Of a stretch of 64,000 bases of DNA, positions 9,115-17,303 are shown piece after piece (within the stretch, counting starts at the first letter, position 1; each line of letters begins with the position of its first letter). The notes beneath the pieces are model-generated. The model was not told the DNA's origin. It saw only the letters and a program-made list of their open reading frames with translations, and did no database searches. Source of the stretch: Dermacoccus nishinomiyaensis (GTDB taxonomy: Bacteria > Actinomycetota > Actinomycetes > Actinomycetales > Dermatophilaceae); assembly GCF_900447535.1 (NCBI RefSeq), contig NZ_UFXX01000001.1, positions 1,178,001 to 1,242,000 of the forward strand. The letters are read 5' to 3'. Both the position numbers and the translations under genes were made by a program.

Positions 9115-9366
9115 TCAGTTCGAACCGAAGACCCAGGAGACCGCACGCGTGAACAGCCAGTCTAGACCGTTGACGTACGCCATGATGACGGCGAGGAAGA
9201 CCAGGACCGCGATCGTGTACGTCGTCAACTCGTCACGCGTCGGATAAACGACCTTGCGCATCTCGCCGATGACCTGCCGGATGAACAACAGGATGCGGCC
9301 GAAGAAACCGCGGCGCTCAGATTCACCCGCGACGGAAGCCCCCGTCACGACATCGGAATCTGCCAC
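9115..9366 (-). CDS. secE: Preprotein translocase subunit SecE
   Basis: The 83-residue single-span SecE clamps SecY in the Sec translocon. A GTG start (reading MADSDVVTGAS) is chosen because a GAGAGGGCGGG site precedes it and because the longer frame would run into tRNA-Trp. The conserved amphipathic segment IRQVIGEMRKVVYPTRDEL lies at about 29-47, followed by one membrane helix (about 51-73, TIAVLVFLAVIMAYV). It lies between trpT and nusG, the standard position. Confidence 0.93.
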   Translation of the reverse strand: MADSDVVTGASVAGESERRGFFGRILLFIRQVIGEMRKVVYPTRDELTTYTIAVLVFLAVIMAYVNGLDWLFTRAVSWVFGSN

Positions 9367-9396
9367 GGCCCCGCCCTCTCGGATCAATACGCTGTG

Positions 9397-9469
9397 CAGG
9401 GCACGAGGGACTTGAACCCCCAACCCCCGGTTTTGGAGACCGGTGCTCTGCCAATTGAGCTAGTGCCCT
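9397..9469 (-). tRNA. tRNA-Trp (CCA)
   Basis: A 73-base cloverleaf with acceptor arms AGGGCAC and GTGCCCT, TAGCTCAATTGGCAGAGC D-arm, anticodon loop CTCCAAA (anticodon CCA) and GGTTCAAGTCC T-arm. The 3' CCA is not encoded. It lies just before secE, a conserved actinobacterial position. Confidence 0.97.
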
Positions 9470-9519
9470 TCGCGAGCGAACCCGCGCGACGCGGCGGTTG
9501 AGTGCCGTGTCGACCCCCA

Positions 9520-9549
9520 ACTGTACGGGACGACGACGCTCGAACGGAA
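9520..9549 (-). promoter_or_regulatory. Candidate promoter of trpT-secE
   Basis: On the minus strand TTCCGT and TACAGT are 18 bases apart, about 50 bases upstream of tRNA-Trp. The match to the consensus is moderate. It could drive the tRNA together with secE-nusG-rplK. Confidence 0.35.
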
Positions 9550-9614
9550 ATCTTGCCCTCCCCCGTGCGTGATGCGCGGCAGCCGTCGCGCGAGGGCGGT
9601 GACAGGATGAGCGG

Positions 9615-10667
9615 GTGACGAGTCGCGACACCTCCCCCAGCCGCTCCCGGCAAGACCTCGACGCCCTGCCGAAGGCGCACCTGCACCTGCACTTCACCGG
9701 CTCGATGGCGTTCGACACCCTGCTCGACATGAGCGTGACGCACGGCGTCCGGCTGCCGGACAGCCTGAGGCGCAGCTGGCCTCCTCAGCTCGCATCGGCC
9801 CGCGACGAGCGGGGTTGGTTCCGCTTCCAACGCCTCTACGACGCCGCCCGCGCCTGCGTGCGTAGCGAGGATGACATGCGCCGCATCGTCGACGAGGCCG
9901 CCGCGAGCGATGCGCGTGAGGGCTCACGATGGTTGGAGATCCAGGTCGACCCCACGTCCTACGCACCGTTCGTCGGCGGCATCACACCCGCCTTGGAGAT
10001 CGTGCTCGACGAAGCTGCGCGGGCCGGTGAGCGTCACGGCATCGGGGTGGGCGTCGTAGTCGCGGCGTCACGGCTACGGCATCCCCTCGACGCGCGGACG
10101 TTGGCCCGGCTCGCGGCGAAGAACGCCGGCGGTGTCGTCGGCTTCGGATTGAGCAACGACGAACGCCGCGGCGACACCTCCGCGTTCGCGCCGGCGTTCC
10201 GCATCGCGCGCAACGCGGGCCTCGCCTCACTGCCCCACGGGGGCGAACTGCTCGGCGCCGACGCCGTGAGCGAGACGCTCGACGCGCTGCACCCCACGCG
10301 GCTCGGGCACGGGGTGCGTTCCGCGGAATCGCCTGAGGTGTTGGCGCGCGTCGTCGATGCCGGCGTCGGGCTCGAGGTGTGCCCCGGCAGCAATGTGGCA
10401 CTCGGCGTGTACGAGAGCGCCCCGGAGGTGCCCCTGCGTCCCTTGTTCGACGCAGGCGCGCGGATGGCGCTCGGCGCCGACGACCCGCTGCTGTTCGGCT
10501 CACGCCTCACGGATCAGTACCGCACCGCGCGCGACGTCCACGGATTCAGCGACGCCGAACTCGCCCAGCTCGCGCGCGACAGTTTCACGATCTCGAACGC
10601 GCCGGCGGACGTCGTCGCGGCCGCGGACGCCGACATCGACGCCTGGCTCGCCGCACCGCCTGCTTGA
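9615..10667 (+). CDS. Adenosine deaminase family protein
   Basis: A TIM-barrel metallohydrolase of 350 residues that should deaminate adenosine or a related purine (or 6-aminodeoxyfutalosine). Metal and catalytic motifs occur in order: PKAHLHLHFTGSM (about 19-31), LPHGGE, RLGHGVRS, EVCPGSN and LGADDPLLFG. The classical HAGE is HGGE here, keeping the catalytic Glu. The GTG start is directly followed by the short N-terminus typical of the family. It is divergent from tRNA-Trp and convergent with murB. It is an insertion relative to the mycobacterial order that I recall, in which hadC adjoins trpT. Substrate is uncertain. Confidence 0.85.
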   Translation: MTSRDTSPSRSRQDLDALPKAHLHLHFTGSMAFDTLLDMSVTHGVRLPDSLRRSWPPQLASARDERGWFRFQRLYDAARACVRSEDDMRRIVDEAAASDAREGSRWLEIQVDPTSYAPFVGGITPALEIVLDEAARAGERHGIGVGVVVAASRLRHPLDARTLARLAAKNAGGVVGFGLSNDERRGDTSAFAPAFRIARNAGLASLPHGGELLGADAVSETLDALHPTRLGHGVRSAESPEVLARVVDAGVGLEVCPGSNVALGVYESAPEVPLRPLFDAGARMALGADDPLLFGSRLTDQYRTARDVHGFSDAELAQLARDSFTISNAPADVVAAADADIDAWLAAPPA

Positions 10668-10693
10668 GCGCTCAGCCGGCCTCCCAGATTGCT

Positions 10694-10725
10694 GCGTCGC
10701 GCTCGAGCATCGAGTGCGCGGACGC
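10694..10725. terminator. Hairpin between convergent add-like gene and murB
   Basis: Arms GCGTC and GACGC, then GCGCTCGA and TCGAGTGC with one G-U pair and a 3-base bulge, enclose a GCA loop in a 77-base convergent gap. There is no T tract. Confidence 0.4.
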
Positions 10726-10744
10726 CGGAGGTGGGCGGAGCGGG

Positions 10745-11857
10745 TCAGGCGATCGGTTCGAGCCCGACCCACACGGGCTCGGGCACGAGACGCACGCCGA
10801 ACGCGGCCTCGACGCCGTCGACGATCTCGGTGGCGAGGGCCACGACGTCCGATGCGCTGGCATCGCCACGGTTCGTCAGAGCGAGCGTGTGCTTGGTCGA
10901 CAACGCCGCCGGGCCGGGCATGTTGTACCCCTTGCCGAAGCCGGCCTTGTCGATGAGCCAGGCCGCCGACGTCTTGAGCAACCCCGGGTGCGCCGCGCCG
11001 GCGGGGAACTCGGGCGGTGTGGGTCCGTCGGCGCCGAGGCGCTCGGCCGCTCGCTCGCGGATGCGCGCCATGACGCGTTCGGAGACGATCGGGTTGGTGA
11101 AGAACGAACCGCACGACCAGGTGTCATGATCGGCCTCGACGACGACCATCCCGCGCTTGGAACGCTGGGCGAGGACGGCCTCGCGGGCGTCGGCGAGCGG
11201 AACGCGATCGCCCTGCTCGACGCCGAGCCCCGCGGCGAGATCCGCGTACGCGATGGGCTGGCTGCGATCGGCCTTGCGCAGCTGGAACGACACGTCGAGC
11301 ACGACGTAGCGACCGCTCGCGTCGCCGTCACGGAAGGGGGTGTTCTTGAAGATGCTGTGACGGTAGGTGAAGTCGCAGTCGGCGTTGGCGAACGTCTTGA
11401 TCTGCTGGGTGACACGGTCGTACGTCCGTACGCTCGCGACGGTCTGCGCGACCTCCTGGCCGTACGCGCCGACGTTCTGCACGGGCGTCGCGCCGACGAG
11501 CCCCGGGATACCCGACAACGCCTCGATGCCGGACCAGTCGTGGCTGCAAGCGTACGCGACGAACTCGTCCCACACCATGCCGGCACTGACACGAACCGTC
11601 ACGCCCCCGCAGTCGGAGTCGTGCTCGACCTCGAGGGTGTCGTTCGCGATCTTGACGACCGTGCCGGGAAAACCCTCGTCCGCGATGAGCAGGTTCGAAC
11701 CGCCCGAGAGCACGAGCAGCGGCTCCTCGGCGTCATCGACCTCGCGCACGACGTCGACGATCTCGTCGATCGTCTCCGCGACCACGAGACGTCGAGCAGG
11801 GCCACCGACATGCATCGTCGTCAGGCTCGCGAGCGGGACGTCGAACTGCTCCTGCAT
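10745..11857 (-). CDS. murB: UDP-N-acetylenolpyruvoylglucosamine reductase
   Basis: MurB is the FAD enzyme that reduces enolpyruvyl-UDP-GlcNAc to UDP-MurNAc in peptidoglycan synthesis, in the cytoplasm. The 370-residue protein has the FAD-binding segments TTMHVGGPARR and LLVLSGGSNLLI, the GIPGLVGATPVQNVGAYGQE motif, YRHSIFKN, CGSFFTNPIV with the catalytic Ser, and a C-terminal VPEPVWVG with the catalytic Glu. It lies 11 bases after hadB on the same strand and is probably co-transcribed with hadA-hadB. Confidence 0.96.
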   Translation of the reverse strand: MQEQFDVPLASLTTMHVGGPARRLVVAETIDEIVDVVREVDDAEEPLLVLSGGSNLLIADEGFPGTVVKIANDTLEVEHDSDCGGVTVRVSAGMVWDEFVAYACSHDWSGIEALSGIPGLVGATPVQNVGAYGQEVAQTVASVRTYDRVTQQIKTFANADCDFTYRHSIFKNTPFRDGDASGRYVVLDVSFQLRKADRSQPIAYADLAAGLGVEQGDRVPLADAREAVLAQRSKRGMVVVEADHDTWSCGSFFTNPIVSERVMARIRERAAERLGADGPTPPEFPAGAAHPGLLKTSAAWLIDKAGFGKGYNMPGPAALSTKHTLALTNRGDASASDVVALATEIVDGVEAAFGVRLVPEPVWVGLEPIA

Positions 11858-11868
11858 GAAGACCTCGA

Positions 11869-12303
11869 TCAGAGTTGGATGACTGCTCTCGTTCGACTCA
11901 AGACCTTAGTGCCTGCCACCGACACCGCCGCGTCCAGCGTCACCCTGCCCGCGTCGTCGTCGCGCGAGAACAGCGAGACGACGATGTCGACGCGTGCATC
12001 GCCGCCGGCAGGCACGACGACGGGCGCGGCGAAGCGGGTGCCGAAGGAGACGATCAAGTGCCCCTGCGCCAGCTCCTCGATGCGTGAGGCGACCAGCCCC
12101 ATCGTCAGCATGCCGTGGGCGATGACGTCGGGCAGGCCGACGCTCTTGGCGAACGCCTCGTCCTGGTGGATCGGGTTCTGATCGCCGCTGGCGTCGGCGT
12201 AGGCGACGAGATCGGCGCGTCGAAGCGTTTCGCTCGTCTCGAGCAACGTGTCGCCCGCGCTCGCGGACGTGAGGTCGACGCTGCGGTGTTCGTGCTCGCT
12301 CAT
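11869..12303 (-). CDS. hadB: (3R)-hydroxyacyl-ACP dehydratase subunit HadB-like
   Basis: A single hotdog MaoC-type protein of 144 residues with the catalytic hydratase-2 motif SGDQNPIHQDEAFAKSVGLP (Asp and His) and IAHGMLTMGL. In mycobacteria HadB is the catalytic partner of HadA or HadC in FAS-II. Its ATG overlaps the hadA stop (ATGA), so the two are translationally coupled and probably form a heterodimer. No hadC follows; murB takes that place. Whether it acts in fatty-acid elongation here is inferred from synteny. Confidence 0.85.
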   Translation of the reverse strand: MSEHEHRSVDLTSASAGDTLLETSETLRRADLVAYADASGDQNPIHQDEAFAKSVGLPDVIAHGMLTMGLVASRIEELAQGHLIVSFGTRFAAPVVVPAGGDARVDIVVSLFSRDDDAGRVTLDAAVSVAGTKVLSRTRAVIQL

Positions 12304-12755
12304 GCGTGTGCCTCCTCTGCCCTGATGACGACGACGCTCGTCGTGTCAGCTCGATGCGACCCATCAGCGGTCGTGACGGCGGTGGCGAGCGTGACCATGT
12401 CGTGTCCGCCGGCCGAGCGAACGCGCGCGACGGTCGTCTCGGCGATGAGCGCCTCTCCCGCGACGATCGGCGCGTGATGCGTGAACGTCTCCTCACCATG
12501 GACGAGGCGCGAGAAGTCGACGCCGGCCTCCTCATCGCGCATGAAGAGCGCCTCCGCCTGCTGGGCGAGCGTGACGGCGAACGTCGTCGGCGCGACGATG
12601 TCCGTGTGGCCCGCGGCGCGGGCGGCGTCGACGTCGAGGCAACGGTCGTCGCTCGTGCGGACGGCGCGGGCGAACGTCACGATCTCATCGCGCGTGACGA
12701 CGTGCGCCTGCGGCATGCGGTAGGTGCGGCCCTCGACCGCCGGGTTCACTGGCAT
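12300..12755 (-). CDS. hadA: (3R)-hydroxyacyl-ACP dehydratase subunit HadA-like
   Basis: A 151-residue hotdog protein of the MaoC N-terminal-domain type (FAS1-like dehydratase). It starts MPVNPAVEGRTYRMPQAHVV and has DIVAPTTFAVTLAQQAEALF and LVHGEETFTHHAPIVAGE, as in HadA/HadC. It lacks the catalytic D/H motif seen in HadB, consistent with a structural, substrate-binding partner. It is first in hadA-hadB-murB, downstream of rpmG and two tRNAs, as in mycobacteria. Confidence 0.85.
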   Translation of the reverse strand: MPVNPAVEGRTYRMPQAHVVTRDEIVTFARAVRTSDDRCLDVDAARAAGHTDIVAPTTFAVTLAQQAEALFMRDEEAGVDFSRLVHGEETFTHHAPIVAGEALIAETTVARVRSAGGHDMVTLATAVTTADGSHRADTTSVVVIRAEEAHA

Positions 12756-12864
12756 GTCTCGACGCTAGAGGTGCCTCGGCGTTACTCGGAAGTCGGAGAG
12801 GCGCGAGGTCGAGGCGCGCACAGGTTCGAAGACGGCAGCACGACGGACGTCAGACGCATGTGAC

Positions 12865-12952
12865 CGAAAATCGCAGATGGGGACGAAAATCGCGAAGGTG
12901 GACAGGATTCGCCGATGGGGCGGGAATCGCAGATGGGGCGGGGTTGCGAAAC
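12865..12952. repeat. Degenerate 18-19 bp tandem repeat
   Basis: Four to five units of the form CGAAAATCGCAGATGGGGA occur end to end (units of 19, 19, 18 and 18 bases plus a partial). They lie between the rpmG terminator and hadA, upstream of hadA. Function unknown; they could be remnant operator sites or slippage products. Confidence 0.6.
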
Positions 12953-12981
12953 GGCCGTCACCCTCGAGGGGTGACGGCCGT
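12951..12981 (-). terminator. Terminator after rpmG
   Basis: Perfect 13-base arms ACGGCCGTCACCC and GGGTGACGGCCGT enclose a short loop 21 bases after the rpmG stop. It separates the tRNA-rpmG unit from hadA. Confidence 0.7.
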
Positions 12982-13001
12982 GACGTGTGGTTCAGACGAG
13001 A

Positions 13002-13172
13002 TCAGCGGGTCTCGCGGTGAGCCGTGTGCTTCGTGCAGCGCTTGCAGTACTTCGCCAGCTCGAGACGGTCGGGGTTGTTCCGACGGTTCTTCTTGGTGAC
13101 GTAGTTGCGCTCCTTGCACTCGGTGCAAGCCATCGTGATCTTCGGGCGAACGTCAGCGCTCTTCGAGGCCAT
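13002..13172 (-). CDS. rpmG: 50S ribosomal protein L33
   Basis: A 56-residue ribosomal protein read as [20 protein letters not shown] followed by [20 protein letters not shown] and [16 protein letters not shown]. The CxxC pairs (CTEC, CKRC) make this a zinc-type (C+) L33. It lies between tRNA-Met and hadA, as rpmG2 does in mycobacteria. Confidence 0.96.
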   Translation of the reverse strand: MASKSADVRPKITMACTECKERNYVTKKNRRNNPDRLELAKYCKRCTKHTAHRETR

Positions 13173-13233
13173 GTCCTACACCTACTCTCAAAAAAGTCGA
13201 AAACTGTCGTGAGACAGACTGTCGGGAAAAACT

Positions 13234-13310
13234 TGGTAGCGGGAGCGGGACTCGATCCCGCGACCTCACGATTATGAGTCGTGCGCTCTAACCAGCTGAG
13301 CTACCCCGCC
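13234..13310 (-). tRNA. tRNA-Met (CAT)
   Basis: A cloverleaf starting GGCGGGGTAGCTCAGCTGG, anticodon loop CTCATAA (CAT), T-arm GGATCGAGTCC, with the 3' CCA encoded (77 bases including it). The D-arm with AGCTCAGCTGGTTAGAGC and lack of the initiator GGG/CCC anticodon stem point to elongator tRNA-Met. Confidence 0.95.
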
Positions 13311-13342
13311 ATGCCATGGTCGCCGTCTCCGGCGCTCACGCG

Positions 13343-13415
13343 AGCCCCCAAACGGAATCGAACCGTTGACCTTCTCCTTACCATGGAGACGCTCTGCCGA
13401 CTGAGCTATAGGGGC
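13343..13415 (-). tRNA. tRNA-Thr (GGT)
   Basis: A 73-base cloverleaf with acceptor GCCCCTA / TGGGGGC, TAGCTCAGTCGGCAGAGC D-arm, anticodon loop ATGGTAA (GGT) and GGTTCGATTCC T-arm. It precedes tRNA-Met and rpmG and probably shares their transcript. CCA is not encoded. Confidence 0.96.
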
Positions 13416-13605
13416 CTCACGCCACTACCGCCGAGGCTGTTTCAGCTGCTCAGCGCGTTTCAGGCGCGAGGAACACCTTACACGGCGCCCGAACGAACAC
13501 GAAATCGACGAGACCACGGCGCCGGACGCGGTGCCGCCGCGGATCGCCCCACGAAGTCGGGGTCGGGTCGTCGCCACCGTCCCGGCGCCGAGACGTGCCA
13601 CGCAC

Positions 13606-13654
13606 GAGACGCGGGATCCCGACGGCACGTCATACCGTCGGGATCCCGCGTCTC
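13606..13654 (-). terminator. Terminator after htdX
   Basis: A perfect 20-base stem (GAGACGCGGGATCCCGACGG and its complement) with a 9-base loop lies 12 bases after the stop of the MaoC dehydratase gene. The 190 bases from here to tRNA-Thr show no gene and probably hold the tRNA promoter. Confidence 0.8.
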
Positions 13655-13666
13655 AGGGGGTGTGCC

Positions 13667-14527
13667 TCACAGCGGACGGATCGTGCCCCGAGCGTGCTCC
13701 GTGCCCTTCTTGGCGTTGCGCAGCGCGAGGTCGAACGACCCCGGCCTGCCCGCGGACTGCGCGATGAAACGCGCCGTCGACGGGATGAGCACCGGCTTCT
13801 TGAACGCAACGTTCACCTCGTAGGCGTCGGGCAACCGGTTCTCGAGCGCGCCGAGCATGCGGGCCTTGCTCCACATGCCGTGCACGATCGTCGTCGGGAA
13901 GCCGAGCGCCTTCGCGGCGAGCGGGTTCATGTGGATCGGGTTGACGTCGCCCGACACCTTCGCGTATCGGCGTCCGAGGTCGCCGGCGAGGCGCCACGTT
14001 GCACCGAAACCGTCGATGGCGTCCGGCTCGTCGACCTTCGGCGGCACCTCTCCGTCGACCTTCGCGCCGCGAAAGAGGTACGACGAGCGGTCCTCCCACA
14101 CGAGTTCGCCGTCGACGTACGCCTCACCGACGAGGTCGGCCTGCGCACCACGGAAGTGCGGGCGCAGGTTCTCGACCCGCGCGCGCAGCTCCAGCGTCTC
14201 GCCCAACAGCACCGGACGGTGCTGACGGATCGTGTTCTCGAGGTGCACCGAACCCATGAGGGCGAACGGGAAACCCGGATCCGACATGAGCGCGACCTGC
14301 AGCGGGAAGACGAGCACGTGCAGGTACGTGCTCGGCACCCGGTTGCTCAGCGCGAACCCGCAGACCGCGTCGTAGTCGGCGACGTCCGCGACGTTCGGCG
14401 TCACGTCGCGTCGCACGACCTCGAGGTCGGGCAGCGTCCGCCCCTTGCGCTTCGACCCGGTGACGACGGCCTTCGCGAACATGGGGCCGAGCTTCGGCTC
14501 GCCCTTCAGCTCGATCGTGCGCGTCAC
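13667..14527 (-). CDS. htdX: MaoC-family (R)-3-hydroxyacyl dehydratase, HtdX-like
   Basis: A double-hotdog dehydratase of 286 residues. The N-terminal half has YLHVLVFPLQVALMS and HLENTIRQHRPVLLGE; the C-terminal half has the catalytic SGDVNPIHMNPLAAKALGFP and IVHGMWSKARM. It should hydrate or dehydrate enoyl/(3R)-hydroxyacyl thioesters. It starts with GTG one base after the fabG4 stop and ends the fadA2-fabG4-htdX unit, the same set of genes as Rv0241c-Rv0243 in M. tuberculosis as I recall it. Confidence 0.87.
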   Translation of the reverse strand: MTRTIELKGEPKLGPMFAKAVVTGSKRKGRTLPDLEVVRRDVTPNVADVADYDAVCGFALSNRVPSTYLHVLVFPLQVALMSDPGFPFALMGSVHLENTIRQHRPVLLGETLELRARVENLRPHFRGAQADLVGEAYVDGELVWEDRSSYLFRGAKVDGEVPPKVDEPDAIDGFGATWRLAGDLGRRYAKVSGDVNPIHMNPLAAKALGFPTTIVHGMWSKARMLGALENRLPDAYEVNVAFKKPVLIPSTARFIAQSAGRPGSFDLALRNAKKGTEHARGTIRPL

Positions 14528-14528
14528 G

Positions 14529-15893
14529 TCAGGCTCCGATCTGGCTCTGCCCGCACACGCGCAGCACCTGGCCGGTGACGCCCGCCGAGCCCGGCTCGGC
14601 GAAGAACGCGATGGCCTCGCCGACGTCGATCGGGTTGCCGCCCTGCATCATCGAGTTGAGGCGGCGGCCCACCTCGCGCGTCGCCATGGGAATCTTGGAC
14701 GTCATGTCGGTCTCGATGAAGCCGGGCGCGACGGCGTTGACGGTGATGTCGCGCTCGGCCAGCTTCTCCGAGAGCTCACGCACCATGCCGATGACGCCGG
14801 CCTTCGACGCCGCGTAGTTCGCCTGACCGCGGTTGCCGCCGATACCGGAGGTCGAGGCGACCGACACGATGCGTCCGCCGTCCTTGAGACCACCCTTCGT
14901 CGCCGGGTCGAGCAGCACCTCGTTGATGCGGAACTGCGCGCCGAGGTTGACGTCGACGACCGAGTTCCAGCGCGCCTCGTCGGTGTTGACGAACAGCTTG
15001 TCGCGCGTGATGCCCGCGTTGTGGACGATGACGTCGAGCTTGTCGGCGTGACGGGCGACGGCTTCGGCGATCTTCGTGCCCGCGTCGGGTGAGGTGATGT
15101 CGAGCCCGAGCGAGGTGCCGCCGATCTCGTTGGCGACCTTGCTCAGCGCGTCCCCGGCGGCCGGGATGTCGACGGCGATGACGTGCGCACCGGCGCGCGC
15201 GAACACGCGCGCGATCTGCGCGCCGATGCCGCGCGCCGCACCCGTGATGACGGCGACCTGGCCTGCGAACGGCTGGTGCCAGTCGGCGACCTCGGTGACG
15301 GCGTGCTTGCGGATGCGGATCGGCTGACCCGACACATACGCCGAGCGGCTCGAGCCGAAGAAGCGCAGCGGCGCCTCGAGCACGGCCGCGTCGCCCTGGG
15401 CGTCGGGGTCGATCCAGAACAGGTTCGCCGAGCCGCCGGCGCGCAGTTCCTTGCCGATCGAGCGCGTGATGCCCTCGAACGCCTGTGCCGTCGCGGCGGC
15501 TTCGACGTCGTCGAGCGCGGACGGCGTCGTCGCCATGACGATGACGCGCGCCGACCTGCCGAGCGCCTTGACCGCCGGGATGGCGATCTCGCGGAACGTC
15601 TCGAGGTCGGTCAGCTTCGTCGCCGCGGTGACGTCGATGACGAACGCGCCGAGCTTGTCGGAGTACGTCGCCTCTGCGGTGGCGTCGACCACGTCGGCGC
15701 CGGAGCCGCGCAGGATCGCCGCGGCCGTCGAACCGACGACGCCGGAACCGACCGTGCCGACGGCGGCGGGGCCGTCGAGCAGGTCCTGACCGACCTCGTA
15801 ACGGCGCAGGACGGGCGGCTGCGGCAGCCCGATCTGCTTGGCGAGCTTCTTGCCGAAACCGTTGTTGACGAAGTTCGAGTAACCGTCAGCCAT
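14529..15893 (-). CDS. fabG4: High-molecular-weight 3-oxoacyl-ACP reductase FabG4
   Basis: The ATG overlapping the fadA2 stop gives 454 residues, exactly the length I recall for mycobacterial FabG4. The N-terminal half (about 1-205) is a degenerate flavodoxin-like domain; the C-terminal half is a complete ketoreductase with TGAARGIG (217-224), HNAG (291-294) and the catalytic Ser347, Tyr360 and Lys364 (YAASK). FabG4 enzymes reduce 3-oxoacyl-CoA/ACP with NADH; the reverse direction is also possible beside a thiolase. Coupled to fadA2 upstream and htdX downstream. Confidence 0.93.
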   Translation of the reverse strand: MADGYSNFVNNGFGKKLAKQIGLPQPPVLRRYEVGQDLLDGPAAVGTVGSGVVGSTAAAILRGSGADVVDATAEATYSDKLGAFVIDVTAATKLTDLETFREIAIPAVKALGRSARVIVMATTPSALDDVEAAATAQAFEGITRSIGKELRAGGSANLFWIDPDAQGDAAVLEAPLRFFGSSRSAYVSGQPIRIRKHAVTEVADWHQPFAGQVAVITGAARGIGAQIARVFARAGAHVIAVDIPAAGDALSKVANEIGGTSLGLDITSPDAGTKIAEAVARHADKLDVIVHNAGITRDKLFVNTDEARWNSVVDVNLGAQFRINEVLLDPATKGGLKDGGRIVSVASTSGIGGNRGQANYAASKAGVIGMVRELSEKLAERDITVNAVAPGFIETDMTSKIPMATREVGRRLNSMMQGGNPIDVGEAIAFFAEPGSAGVTGQVLRVCGQSQIGA

Positions 15894-17173
15894 CACACTG
15901 CCTCCAGAATCGCGACGACGCCCTGGCCACCAGCGGCGCACACGGAGATGAGGCCGCGGCCGGAGCCCTTCTCGTGCAGCTGCTTGGCGAGCTGCGCGAT
16001 GATGCGGCCACCGGTGGCCGCGAACGGGTGGCCCGCGGCGAGCGAGCTTCCGTTGACGTTGAGCTTGCTGCGGTCGATCGAGCCGAGCGGCGCGTCGAGA
16101 CCGAGCTTGTCCTTGCAGAACTCGGGGCTCTCCCAGGCCTTGAGCGTGGCGAGCACCGTCGAGGCGAACGCCTCGTGGATCTCGTAGAAGTCGAAGTCCT
16201 GCAGGCTCAGACCGTTGCGCGCGAGCAGGCGCGGCACCGCGTACGCGGGGGCCATGAGCAGGCCCTCCTTGCCGTCGACGTAGTCGACCGCGGCGGCCTC
16301 GCCGTCGACGAAACGGGCGAGCAGCGGCAGATTGCGCTCCTTCGCCCACGCCTCGCTGCCGAACAGCACGGCCGAGGCGCCATCCGTCAGCGGCGTCGAG
16401 TTGCCGGCGGTCATCGTCAGGCCCTCGCCCTTGCCGAAGACCGGCTTGAGCTTCGCGAGCTTCTCGGCCGTGCTGTCGGGACGCAGGTTGTTGTCCTTGG
16501 CGAGGCCGAGGAACGGCGTGATGAGGTCGTCGAAGAAGCCACGTTCGTAGGCGGCGGCCATCTTCTGGTGCGACGCGGCGGCGAGCTCGTCCTGGGCCTC
16601 ACGCGTGATGCCCCACTCCTTGGCCGTGATGGCCATGTGGTCGCCCATCGCGAGGCCGGTGCGCGGCTCCGAGTTGCGGGGCTGCTCGGGCGCGAGCTGG
16701 TTCGGGCGGATCGAGGCGAACGCCTTGAGGCGATCCGGCGTCGTCTTCGCGTAGTTCGCCTTCATGAGCGTCTTGCGCAGACCCTCGTTCAGTGCGAGCG
16801 GCGCGTCGGACGTCGTGTCCGTGCCACCGGCGATCGCCGAGTCGATCTGGCCGAGCTTGATCTTGTTCGTCACGAGGATCGCAGCCTCGAGACCCGTCGC
16901 GCAGGCCTGCTGGATGTCGTAGGCCGGCGTCGTCGGCGCGAGGTGGCTGCCGAGGACGGATTCGCGCGTGAGGTTGAAGTCGCGCGAGTGCTTGATGACG
17001 GCACCGGCGACGACCTCACCGAGGCGCTCACCCGAGAGGGAGAAGCGCGAGACGAGGCCGTCGAGGGCCGCCGTCAGCATGTCCTGGTTGGAGGCCTTGA
17101 GGTAGGCGCCGCCCGAGCGGGCGAACGGGATGCGGTTGCCGCCGATGACGTAGGCGTCACGGATCGTGGTCAT
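15893..17173 (-). CDS. fadA2: Acetyl-CoA C-acyltransferase (thiolase)
   Basis: A 426-residue thiolase starting MTTIRDAYVIGGNRIPFARS. The nucleophilic Cys lies in IQQACATGLEAA, the conserved HEAFAS box follows, then NVNGSSLAAGHPFAATGGRI (catalytic His) and SVCAAGGQG (second Cys). It cleaves or forms 3-oxoacyl-CoA. The ATG is preceded by CCGGAGCG; 25 codons of open frame upstream are not used. First gene of fadA2-fabG4-htdX and divergent from a TetR gene, which probably controls it. Confidence 0.92.
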   Translation of the reverse strand: MTTIRDAYVIGGNRIPFARSGGAYLKASNQDMLTAALDGLVSRFSLSGERLGEVVAGAVIKHSRDFNLTRESVLGSHLAPTTPAYDIQQACATGLEAAILVTNKIKLGQIDSAIAGGTDTTSDAPLALNEGLRKTLMKANYAKTTPDRLKAFASIRPNQLAPEQPRNSEPRTGLAMGDHMAITAKEWGITREAQDELAAASHQKMAAAYERGFFDDLITPFLGLAKDNNLRPDSTAEKLAKLKPVFGKGEGLTMTAGNSTPLTDGASAVLFGSEAWAKERNLPLLARFVDGEAAAVDYVDGKEGLLMAPAYAVPRLLARNGLSLQDFDFYEIHEAFASTVLATLKAWESPEFCKDKLGLDAPLGSIDRSKLNVNGSSLAAGHPFAATGGRIIAQLAKQLHEKGSGRGLISVCAAGGQGVVAILEAV

Positions 17174-17272
17174 GAATCGCTCCGGTTGAGTCGTGGTGGG
17201 TCGTGCGCGAGTCGATGACGAGGCCGCGCGGACGTGAGCACTCGTCAAAACTTACCGATACGGACAGTAGCA

Positions 17273-17295
17273 GGTACGGCGCGTACGCGATACCG
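17273..17295. promoter_or_regulatory. Candidate TetR operator between fadA2 and tetR
   Basis: A palindromic core CGCGTACGCG is flanked by GGTACGG on one side and ATACCG on the other, an imperfect dyad just upstream of the tetR start. Position fits an autoregulatory operator that also reaches the fadA2 promoter. No direct evidence of binding. Confidence 0.4.
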
Positions 17296-17303
17296 TGTCA
17301 GGC

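Noticed and set aside
9367-9423. Longer secE with an ATG start
   Set aside because: It would overlap the 3' end of tRNA-Trp and lacks a ribosome binding site; the inner GTG has one.
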